From Candidatus Omnitrophota bacterium (lineage in GTDB: Bacteria > Omnitrophota > Gorgyraeia > 2-01-FULL-45-10): a DNA stretch of 8,891 nucleotides. Each line of letters opens with the position of its first letter. The stretch's first letter is position 1. Of this stretch, positions 1 through 7,800 are shown piece by piece. The notes below the pieces were generated by a model. The model saw only the letters and a list, made by a program, of their open reading frames with translations, was not told where the DNA came from and did not search any database. The position numbers were made by a program, and so were the translations under genes. The stretch spans positions 1 through 8,891 of the forward strand of contig JAKLDX010000034.1 of the NCBI GenBank assembly GCA_022703295.1, written 5' to 3'.

Positions 1-3000
1 AGATAATCCAATAAACCTTCTCTTGAGCCCTTGGAAGATATGCCGACATCAAGGAAAACTAAGAGCAAGTTATCCGACAGCGAAGGAGTACTGGCAGCGG
101 CTCTTCTTATCAGCTCATCTATAAAGTCGCCTATGGAAGCATATGTAACCTTATCCCCATCCCCCGATGCCGTCACAGTACCGTCTGGAACTGTTTCACC
201 CGTCATCTCTTTACGCATAGTTTCTAGCAGATTGTATAAATCGGTCCCTGCCCTTGCCGCAGTCTCCATCTCATCAATCAACTCGAATATGTAATATTCC
301 GGATCCTGCATAAGCTTGGCTAAAAGATCGAGCAGTTTAGCGGTGAGGCCGGCAGCTTCGGCAGCGGCAAGCAGTTCATCTAAAGAGGCATAGCTTCCTT
401 CTAACAGCGCAAGAAGATCTCTGTCTTCTGTAAGACTGTGCAACTTACTCAGTAATTTCGATAGTGATCCGGCCCTGCTAAGCCCTATCTTTGCTAGTAA
501 TGAAGCCAGTTTCTTTGTAAGGCCAAGCGCCGTTGCTTGTTCAATCAAACCGGTAAAAAACGACTCAAGCGAAGAGCTCTCCTTCAGTGAAAGGACGATC
601 TTGGTTAAAGCTATATAATCCGCGTCCATATTTTCCGCGGAAAGCATGCGTTCGATAAGGCCGGCTATCGTGCTCACGCCTGTAAGATCAAGGGAGTACA
701 ATAGATACAACAGGCTTCCGTTACCCTTAAGAAGCGAAAGCAGGCCGTTCAGCAGATTTTCCATCTTGCCGAACGATTCTTTGGTCATGCTGGTAAGCAG
801 GCTGAGCAGCATAGTAGCTATCAGGCTATCGCCGCTGGCTATCAGGTCAACAAAGGCTTCCCGGATCTGATTGGCGGTCTTACCTTTCGCGTCTATGCCC
901 AGTTTCATCGATATGAATTCTATTACGGCTTCAATATTATATGTTTTGCCGTCACCCATCAAAAGGCTGGCAGGGTCAAGGGCATCGCCCCAGAATGTAA
1001 CGCTCCTCTCCATTCCGGACCTTATTGTAGAGTCAGCGGCGCGTTTTCCGCCGTTATAGAAATAAAAGATCGTTTCTTTTACGGTTTTTCCGTCCCTGTA
1101 ATAATTACGCGTCACATCGGCTACTTCCTCACCCTTCTTCGCCGAATCATTGAACTGGTTAAAGGTCTCGGACTTCAGTAAGGCTCCGTCTTTTATCTTG
1201 CCGTCCTCACCGAGGGCATCGCCCCAGTAAGTTTCGGTCTTCAGTATCCTTTCATCGCCGTCTGTGGTCCCGGCAAGCTGGTTGCCTTCGTAGATATAAA
1301 AAAGCGTATCGGCTACGGTTTTGCCGTCTGCCAGATATGTGAATGTGCAAAGCTGGACTTCTTCGCCTTTTAAACGGTGCAGCGTATCGTAGACCGTCTT
1401 GGACACCATTACGCCTGCAGCAAGCTCTTCGGCGCTTATACCGTCTTTACCGTCAGCGTCCAGGTTGCCGTAATAGGTGGCTGAAAACTCCATGCACTCG
1501 CGGTAATTAGCGTCTTTTGCGCGTTTGCCGTTTTTGTAAAAATATAAGGTGGTCCTTGTTATGGCCCCCGTATCGGCGTAAAGGAACATGTAGTCGGCCG
1601 TCTCTTCGTTAGCTAATCTGTTCCTTGTATCATAAAACAATTCCGAGAGCTTTCTTGCGTCTTTCAGTTCATCTTCTGTCACTTCGCCGTCGTGGTTCGC
1701 ATCCGGATCGCCTCTGTAAGTTGCCTGTCTGGATTTCGAATAGCGGTAATCGTCTTCGTTCTTGCTGGCAGCGCCAGCCCTCTTACCGTTTTTATAATAA
1801 TAAACCGTTGTCTCGGTCACATACCGTTCGCCCGTTTCTTCGTCGGTATAAAAATTCTGTGTGTAGTCGGCAAGCTCCTTGTTCTTTTCTCCGACGAAGG
1901 CTGTCCTCTGGACAAGCTCTCCCTCGCCTTCTTTCTCAGAACTTGTCTCGTAATAAAGCGTCTCTTTTAACGCGCCGGCTTCATACTTAAAATCGCGCCT
2001 ATTTGTTATCTGGCCTAATTTACCGTAATATATGGTCTTCTGTATCCTGGAATCGTCGCCCGATCCGGAATACAAGCTCTTCTCTACAAGCCGCTTATTG
2101 TTTTCCCCGTCCGATATATCATATTTCCGGGTCTCGGTCAGGTCGCCGCTATCACCATATATATACTCAATCTTGTATTTAGCGTCATATTTATTATCTT
2201 TTGTAAGATAATAGCCTGTATATATAGTTAATATCTTTTGATTCTTGCCTGTCCCGAAATACTCTATCTTCATGATAAGTCTTTCCTCATCCGGTGTTCC
2301 GAGGCCTTCGCCAACCCAGTAGAGCACGCCTTCTTTATCTTTGAACTGTTCCGGGTGCCTGCTCATCCAGGCAGATATATCCATCATTGTAATATCGTAC
2401 TTTGTGGAGCTATTGGGATTCCTCGTGTCCGGCAAATCATTATAATTGTGCGCGGTGTTGTCTTCGTCCGGATCGGTCAGGGACCAATCTGTCTTACTTG
2501 CGTCGCCGCCGCCTTTTTTCTTCTGGAGCTCGAGCTCCGGATCCTGCCTCTGGGGCTTCTTCAAAAGCCATGAGAGATCTTCAACGGCCTGCGCTATTCC
2601 CATTACTTCCCTGTGCCTCGCATCGCGCTGGCGGATGTCCTCAGGCGCAAAATTATTCGTCTGCTCCACTTCCTGGTTTGAAGGCATGAGTTTTTCGGCA
2701 GCAGACAAGTCCCTGTTATATGCTAAATAATCATAATTGGTGATCTCTTTTTTGGAGCTTGCTTCTTTGGAGGGTGCGGTTTTTTCGGATTTGCCTAATT
2801 TGGATTTTTCTAATTCGGATGCGCTTAATTGTATCTTTTTATCGAGAGCTGGTTTTGCAATATTTTGTACAATAGTATTATTGGCGGGCCCGCCGGTTGA
2901 ATAAAATAGGTCACCGGCCCAGGCTATGTCATACCAGATAAATGACAGAACCAGCACGCTGGCGATCGTTTTCAGCACGATTCTTTTTTGAGGGCTATAG

Positions 3001-3011
3001 TATTCTATCAT
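1..3011 (-). CDS. Very long secreted repeat protein with EF-hand-like loops, C-terminus outside window
   Basis: I read 1003 consecutive codons without a stop from ATG at 3011 down to the left edge; the gene continues beyond it. The start is supported by a signal peptide directly after it and by an AAAAAAGG purine run 10 nt upstream. Visible order: signal peptide (1-32), Lys/Ser-rich linker (about 60-90), polar region (90-240), Tyr-rich beta-type zone (about 245-398) faintly like YD/RHS or MORN-type repeats, tandem modules of about 80 residues (399-about 690) with Tyr/Phe-rich strands, an NGKRA-type turn and Asp-rich loops, then a leucine-rich helical region (about 696-1003). Only two cysteines occur (506, 555). 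I recognise no enzyme domain. An exported, possibly calcium-binding surface or secreted protein is inferred. It is transcribed in the same direction as the upstream operon but probably from its own promoter. The frame is certain, the function unknown. Confidence 0.9.
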   Translation of the reverse strand, partial: MIEYYSPQKRIVLKTIASVLVLSFIWYDIAWAGDLFYSTGGPANNTIVQNIAKPALDKKIQLSASELEKSKLGKSEKTAPSKEASSKKEITNYDYLAYNRDLSAAEKLMPSNQEVEQTNNFAPEDIRQRDARHREVMGIAQAVEDLSWLLKKPQRQDPELELQKKKGGGDASKTDWSLTDPDEDNTAHNYNDLPDTRNPNSSTKYDITMMDISAWMSRHPEQFKDKEGVLYWVGEGLGTPDEERLIMKIEYFGTGKNQKILTIYTGYYLTKDNKYDAKYKIEYIYGDSGDLTETRKYDISDGENNKRLVEKSLYSGSGDDSRIQKTIYYGKLGQITNRRDFKYEAGALKETLYYETSSEKEGEGELVQRTAFVGEKNKELADYTQNFYTDEETGERYVTETTVYYYKNGKRAGAASKNEDDYRYSKSRQATYRGDPDANHDGEVTEDELKDARKLSELFYDTRNRLANEETADYMFLYADTGAITRTTLYFYKNGKRAKDANYRECMEFSATYYGNLDADGKDGISAEELAAGVMVSKTVYDTLHRLKGEEVQLCTFTYLADGKTVADTLFYIYEGNQLAGTTDGDERILKTETYWGDALGEDGKIKDGALLKSETFNQFNDSAKKGEEVADVTRNYYRDGKTVKETIFYFYNGGKRAADSTIRSGMERSVTFWGDALDPASLLMGDGKTYNIEAVIEFISMKLGIDAKGKTANQIREAFVDLIASGDSLIATMLLSLLTSMTKESFGKMENLLNGLLSLLKGNGSLLYLLYSLDLTGVSTIAGLIERMLSAENMDADYIALTKIVLSLKESSSLESFFTGLIEQATALGLTKKLASLLAKIGLSRAGSLSKLLSKLHSLTEDRDLLALLEGSYASLDELLAAAEAAGLTAKLLDLLAKLMQDPEYYIFELIDEMETAARAGTDLYNLLETMRKEMTGETVPDGTVTASGDGDKVTYASIGDFIDELIRRAAASTPSLSDNLLLVFLDVGISSKGSREGLLDY
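312..536 (-). repeat. Duplicated helical segment in the leucine-rich region
   Basis: Residues 826-842 (486-536), containing ALGLTKKLASLLAKI, and residues 884-900 (312-362), containing AAGLTAKLLDLLAKL, are clearly similar. They share the pattern A-x-G-L-T-x-K-L-x-x-L-L-A-K and begin 58 residues apart. The surrounding region (about 730-935) is rich in Leu, Ala, Ser and Lys with heptad-like Leu spacing. This suggests a stack of helical repeats, but the other units are too diverged to delimit by eye. Confidence 0.55.
912..1817 (-). repeat. Tandem protein modules of about 80 residues (three full, one partial)
   Basis: Module boundaries by eye: residues 399-484 (1560-1817), 485-566 (1314-1559), 567-644 (1080-1313) and a partial unit from 645 to about 700 (912-1079). 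Each opens with a Thr/aromatic strand and a turn: TTVYYYKNGKRA at 401-412, TTLYFYKNGKRA at 487-498, DTLFYIYEGNQLA at 568-580 and ETIFYFYNGGKRA at 646-658. A second aromatic strand and Gly follow (TYRG, TYYG, TYWG, TFWG), then an Asp/Gly-rich loop and a helix. A degenerate earlier copy may begin near residue 348 (ETLYYE at 350-355). The nucleotide sequence has diverged, so these are old protein duplications, not a recent DNA repeat. Confidence 0.85.
1668..1703 (-). other. EF-hand-like calcium-binding loop in the first tandem module
   Basis: Residues 437-448 read D-A-N-H-D-G-E-V-T-E-D-E. This fits the 12-residue EF-hand loop: Asp1, Asn3, Asp5, Gly6, a hydrophobic residue at 8 (V444) and Glu12 (E448). 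A helix-compatible stretch (LKDARKLSELF) follows. The equivalent loop in the second module (518-529) keeps Asp1, Asp3, Ile8 and Glu12 but has Lys at position 5, and the loops in modules 3 and 4 are more degraded. Calcium binding is inferred from the motif. Confidence 0.6.
2916..3011 (-). other. Predicted Sec signal peptide of the long repeat protein
   Basis: Residues 1-32 show a basic n-region (K9, R10, K14), a hydrophobic core at about 15-27 and an Ala-Trp-Ala motif at 30-32 followed by Gly33, which is a good signal peptidase I site. There is no cysteine at +1, so it is not a lipoprotein. This places the mature protein outside the cytoplasm. No sorting signal can be judged because the C-terminus is not in the window. 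Confidence 0.8.
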
Positions 3012-3093
3012 CTTTATTCAACCTTTTTTAATACTTTTTTTAATGCTGAAAAATGTGGTTAAAAAAAATATCCCTTTCTACATCACACTATAA

Positions 3094-3122
3094 TATATAT
3101 CATATAAGATATATGGTGTCAA
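3094..3122 (-). promoter_or_regulatory. Promoter-like sequence upstream of the long repeat protein gene
   Basis: Read on the minus strand, an exact TTGACA (-35, 3117-3122) is followed after 17 bp by TATATA (-10, 3094-3099). Transcription would begin near 3087, leaving a leader of about 75 nt before the ATG at 3011. The surrounding sequence is very A/T-rich, so the exact -10 is uncertain. The spacing and exact -35 fit a sigma-70-type promoter and suggest that the long gene is expressed independently of the upstream operon. Confidence 0.5.
3095..3114 (-). promoter_or_regulatory. Inverted repeat inside the promoter spacer, possible operator
   Basis: Seven-base arms ATATATC (3095-3101) and GATATAT (3108-3114) are separated by 6 bases. 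They sit between the -35 box and the -10 box and overlap the latter. That is a typical operator position, but the arms are nearly pure A/T, so a chance palindrome is quite possible. Confidence 0.25.
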
Positions 3123-3141
3123 TAGCCAAAATCAGACTTTT

Positions 3142-4863
3142 TTATACTTTAACAGCTACAACTCTTGAGATGCGTATAAACCCTTTTACGTCGGTCTCAA
3201 GCTCTGTTATTTTTTCAAGTATATACTTGCTGTCCAGGAATGTTCCCGCTGTCGGCTGCTGCGTCGAATAATCTATCTTTTGCATAACAAAAATATCCGA
3301 GTAAAGATGGTTGTTATACTCCAACGGCAAACCTTTGTCGTTGTTGGCATAATTGAAGCCTACAGCTCCATAATTAAAGGCGGTATATTGGTTGGGCCGA
3401 TCGACAATTACGAGAATATTTTTTTCTTTTTTTGCCTGGTTGTCCAGAAACTCGGTAAAGGCCCTGAATTCTCTGGGAGTGACCTGAGCCCTGGAATACC
3501 GGTCTTCTACAGAAACCGGATGATAAAGCAAAAATACGGCGAGAGCCATAATAAGGGCATATATTGGATTGCCCTTAAAAATTTTTATGCGGCTTAATGC
3601 CACAGCGGCAATAACAGAAAATAGTATAAAAAATATCATAAAATATCTGCTGGTTGACGGATGAACGGCTTCTCCGGCAATGAATAACACCAGAAAGATC
3701 CAATATACAAAAACGCTCAATATGAAGATCGTCAGAAAGTCTTTTGCGCGTTTTTCTTTGGGCAGACGTCCGGATATATACAAATATACGAAATAAAAAA
3801 TCGACAAGACAGCGAATAAATTTACTATAGTTGCGTGCGGGAAGAAAAAATGATAATTAAATAGCGACGCTGAAAATGCGGAGATATTTTGCGGTAAGTT
3901 ATTCAATGAGAAGGTTTTATTGATTTTATCCACCCACATCAGATCCTTCATAGCGAATCTTTGCCACCATATCAACAGCAATGCCAATATAGTAAAAGCG
4001 TATATTATCTGCATGTTTTTCTTAAAAAAATCCGGATTATTAAGATACTTAAGACACCATAATCCGAACATAACTAATACGAAAAACATGATACCTTCGT
4101 ATCTGGTATTGCTTAAAAAAAGCAGGTTCGCCCATAAAAGCTGGAATCTTAATCCTTCCGGATTATCTATAAACCATCTGAGAGAAATAAAAGATATTAT
4201 TACAAAAAGAGAAAATAAAAGCTCGAATCCGCCGGATGTGGCTCCCTGCGAAACTACCGGTTGGCTTGCGACAAGAATTACGGCGGATGTTGCCCATATC
4301 CCGCCCAGCCTGTCTTTAAAAACTTTATAAATAAGAAAAAGCAGGATGAATAAAACGATGAAATTCAATACAAAGACATTCTCCGGGCGGAACCCTGTCA
4401 ATACGTGTATGATACAGGCCAGGAACGAAAACGCCAACGGCCTGGCATCAACCTCTCTCCTTACAGGATGAAAAATGTCGTAGTACCATTTGCCCATGAT
4501 GACATTATCGGCCTTCTTTTCATACAGCATGGATTTTGATACGGACAAAAGGTTCGTCTCGTCGCTTAAGACCCTGAACATGGGTTTTACCGAAATAAAT
4601 ATAATGCAAACCAGCATGAAGCATACGACAAGGCCCTTGCTGTAAGAGCGGAAAAACCGCATTACATCGCTTTTGTAGTGCACAAGGCACTGGACCAGGG
4701 TAATGGCCCACAATAAAAGCAGCGCCAGGATGAGATAATACCCGGTCATCGCGAAAACAAATCTGGTCGCAGGCACTCCCAGGGCCGGCGGGATAGTATA
4801 AAGGGCTATCAAAAACAGGACCAGCAGCGTATAAAAAACAAAAACCAGGAATTTTTTCTTCAT
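3142..4863 (-). CDS. Polytopic GT-C-type membrane protein, probable lipid-sugar glycosyltransferase (GT39/PMT-like)
   Basis: This is a complete 573-residue protein with about a dozen hydrophobic segments and a soluble C-terminal part from about 450 to 573. Features that fit the GT-C fold are an Asp-Glu pair (101-102) in the loop after the third hydrophobic segment, the ARPL motif at 140-143 before the next helix, an RYEG motif at 254-257, and Arg-Tyr (406-407) at the start of a late helix. In the PMT/ArnT families the early acidic residue is catalytic, and sugar is moved from a polyprenyl carrier onto protein or lipid on the outer face of the inner membrane. The acceptor here is unknown. Two hydrophobic segments (5-24 and 33-60) precede the helix that would be TM1 of the standard fold. 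AGGG lies 6 nt before the ATG, and the RND gene ends 30 bp upstream, so the genes are probably cotranscribed. Assignment rests on topology and short motifs only. Confidence 0.7.
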   Translation of the reverse strand: MKKKFLVFVFYTLLVLFLIALYTIPPALGVPATRFVFAMTGYYLILALLLLWAITLVQCLVHYKSDVMRFFRSYSKGLVVCFMLVCIIFISVKPMFRVLSDETNLLSVSKSMLYEKKADNVIMGKWYYDIFHPVRREVDARPLAFSFLACIIHVLTGFRPENVFVLNFIVLFILLFLIYKVFKDRLGGIWATSAVILVASQPVVSQGATSGGFELLFSLFVIISFISLRWFIDNPEGLRFQLLWANLLFLSNTRYEGIMFFVLVMFGLWCLKYLNNPDFFKKNMQIIYAFTILALLLIWWQRFAMKDLMWVDKINKTFSLNNLPQNISAFSASLFNYHFFFPHATIVNLFAVLSIFYFVYLYISGRLPKEKRAKDFLTIFILSVFVYWIFLVLFIAGEAVHPSTSRYFMIFFILFSVIAAVALSRIKIFKGNPIYALIMALAVFLLYHPVSVEDRYSRAQVTPREFRAFTEFLDNQAKKEKNILVIVDRPNQYTAFNYGAVGFNYANNDKGLPLEYNNHLYSDIFVMQKIDYSTQQPTAGTFLDSKYILEKITELETDVKGFIRISRVVAVKV

Positions 4864-4893
4864 ATCTAACCCTGCTTTCGGTTAAGAATTAGC

Positions 4894-7800
4894 TTAAGCC
4901 GCCTTGCGATCTTTCTTGAACCCGAATTTTTCAAATAACTTCTTAGCCCTTATCATAGCATCTTCGGCTATTATATAGCAGCTGGGAACTATGAGAAGGG
5001 TCAATATAGTAGAGCTCATAAGCCCGCCCATGACTGTTATCGCAAGCGGGCTCCACAAGTTAGATCCTTCCTGCGTGCTTATGGCCATGGGTAAAAGGCC
5101 CAGGAGCGTCGTCGACGTCGTCATCAATATAGGCCGCAGCCTGTCGCGGGAAGCAAGTATTATCGCCTTTATATGCTTAACATTTTTTTTGCGCAGGGTA
5201 TTGGCATGATCGATCAATAATATCGAGTTATTTACGACTATACCGCCGAGCATTATTATACCTACAAACACGCCCATTCCTACAGATTTCCCTGTAGCAT
5301 ACAACGAAATGACAACGCCTATAAGGGCCAGGGGCACTGCCGTCATTATTATTATGGGTTGTATATAGGATTCGAAAAGGGACGCCAGGATCAGGTATAT
5401 GAGAACAACTGTAAGTAATATCGTCATGGGGATCTGTTTCTGTGTAGACACCATCTTGGGATAATTGCCGCCCAGCCTCCAATAGTACCCTTCCGGTAGC
5501 CTCAGGTCGCTCAGCGCCTTTTTTACCATCGTGGCGGCATTGCTCAAGGGTATCGCGCCTATATTAGCACTAACCTGTATCATCCTTGTCTTATTCTTCC
5601 GCCATATCTCGCTGGGCCCTAGCCCATATTTAAAATCGGTTACCTGGTCCACGAATACCTTGTCGTCTTCTTTGTTCATAAGTATCAATTTATGCACGTC
5701 CTTAAATGTCTTTCTGTACTTTTCGTCCAATCTGGCTATCGTCTCAACCTCGCTGGATGAGGTATGAAAAAGCGTCGCCCTCAAGCCTCTCATCTGGGCG
5801 TGGATCGAATCCGCCACGTCCGTAACAGTCATGTCATACATGGCCGTCTTCTTCCTGTCGACCTTCAGCCCTAATTCAGGCCGGCCCTCACGCATCCTTA
5901 TCTTGGTGTCCGTAAAACCTTTGACGGAGCCCAGCCTTGATGCCATTGATATCGCTATCTCTCTCAAGGCGTTGAAGTCATAACCGAAAACCTCGAGCAC
6001 AACTTCTTTTGTGCCCACTTCCTGTTCTTCCTCATAATATATAAAGGCCGGCCTCAGCTTGTCAGTCTTTGGCCTAAGCCCCTCTATGACCTCGTTTACG
6101 GAACGCTTTCTTTGCCTAAGGCTCACCAGTTCGACGTAAACTTTGCTGGACCATGGTTCGACCCTCGCAGAGAAGGTCTTGATCTCAGGTATCTCTTTCA
6201 CGATGGCCTCGACCTTTTTGACTATCGTGTCGGTAACGTCCAGCTTGGTACCCGTCGGAAGTTCTATAAATACGGTGAATTTATTCTGTTCAGTGGTGCC
6301 CAGGAATTCCCCTCCCAGCCTGGCAAAGAAAAAACACGATATGGCAAATAATATAAAGGCTCCCAATAAAACACGCCCCCGGTATCGCATGAAAAACAGG
6401 ACCCCCTTACGCTGAATTTTGTAGATGGGCTTTAAAAAGTCTATCTCTTCTATGCTTATCTTGGTCCTGGATGAAAGAAGGGGCACTACCGTTATGGCCA
6501 CGAACAGGGATATCAAAAGGGAAAAAGTAACGGTCCAGGCCACACCGCCGTACATAAGCCATATCTCTGAACCGACAAATACCATGGGCAAGAAGACCGA
6601 TATATGCGTAAGGGTACCTGCTAATATGGCAACCCACACCTCCTCGGTACCTGATACGGCCGCAGGGATCCCCGTCATGCCCTCTTCGTGTTTATGGACA
6701 ATATTCTCGAAAACCACTATGGCGTTATCGACGAGCATTCCCACGCCGAGCGCAAGGCCGAAAAGCGTCATAAAATTAAGGGTCAGCTTCATAGGCAACA
6801 TCAATATGAACGTGATGATAACGGATATCGGGATAGCTGACGACACTATGGCAACCGGCCTAATCTTTTTTATAAAAAAGAAAGTCAAAACCATTGCCAA
6901 TAACAAAACGTATAAAAACTTGACCGGCATGAACACGATCGATGCCAGTATTGCGACCACAATGATAAGCGCCCTTCTGTCCAGGCGTATAAGATAGAGC
7001 ACCAGTACCACCATTACCAGCGCCGCGCCCTTAAGTAAGGCGTCCTTCAGGTTCTCTATCGCACTTTTGATGAAATTTGCCTGATTGCTCGTTACTATTA
7101 TCTGGATATCCTTGGGAAGGCGTTCTTTTAATCTCTCGACTTCATCCTCTACGGCCTTAGCGACCTTTATTGTATTAGCAGTGGATTCCTTCTGCACATA
7201 TATAGAGACCACGGGCCGTATATTGACCCTGGCGTATCCCGTAGGCTCCAGGTAGGAATCAATGACATTGGCCACGTCTTTAAGCCTTACAATAGTGCCG
7301 TCGGGAGTGGCTGTTACGGCTATATTTTTCATGTCATCAACGCTTCCGTATAGCCCTATCGTCCTTATGATATATTTGTCGTTCTTTTTTTCTATGTCAC
7401 CTGATAACAGGTTCAGATTATTCTGGCCTATGGCGGATATAACCCTTTCCAGTGAAAGGCCGTATGTCGCCATCTTTCTCTGGTCCGCCTCGACCAGAAT
7501 CTTCCTCTCCCTGCCCCCCGCGACATCCGCGTCGGCCACACCGCTTATGCGCTTTATCGCCTCCCTCACATTTTCGTCTACTATTTTTCTAATCTCTTCC
7601 GTAGAGCGCTTCAGGCTTGTAACGGCCAATATAACTATGGGGACGTCGGACCTCTTGAATTGCGCTATTATCGGTTTTTCTATTTCCTTCGGTAGCTTGC
7701 TTTTAACGCGCGCGAACTTTTCCCGGACTTCCAATGCCGCGAAGTTCATGTCTATCCCGGGATCGAAGCTGAGGACTACCGTAGATTCCCCTTCCTTGGA

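Noticed and set aside
735..1817. RHS/YD toxin or classical dockerin identity for the tandem modules
   Set aside because: The aromatic strands and Asp-rich loops are only loosely similar; the YD spacing and the paired dockerin repeats with their conserved recognition residues are not present.
1625..2730. Several plus-strand open frames of about 90-120 codons
   Set aside because: All are antisense to the continuous 1003-codon frame, which has a signal peptide and protein repeats; they overlap each other and resemble nothing.
3055..3068. T8 run on the minus strand as a rho-independent terminator
   Set aside because: No G/C-containing hairpin precedes the T run, and it lies within the probable leader of the next gene.
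3089..3094. TATAAT on the plus strand as a divergent promoter
   Set aside because: No plausible plus-strand gene follows, and the region is a run of A/T alternations where such matches arise by chance.
3920..4330. Plus-strand open frame of 136 codons
   Set aside because: It is antisense to the GT-C-type gene and has no independent support.
6425..6997. Plus-strand open frame of 190 codons opposite TM2-TM6 of the RND gene
   Set aside because: It is antisense to conserved membrane helices, with no ribosome binding site or recognisable family; a shadow frame.
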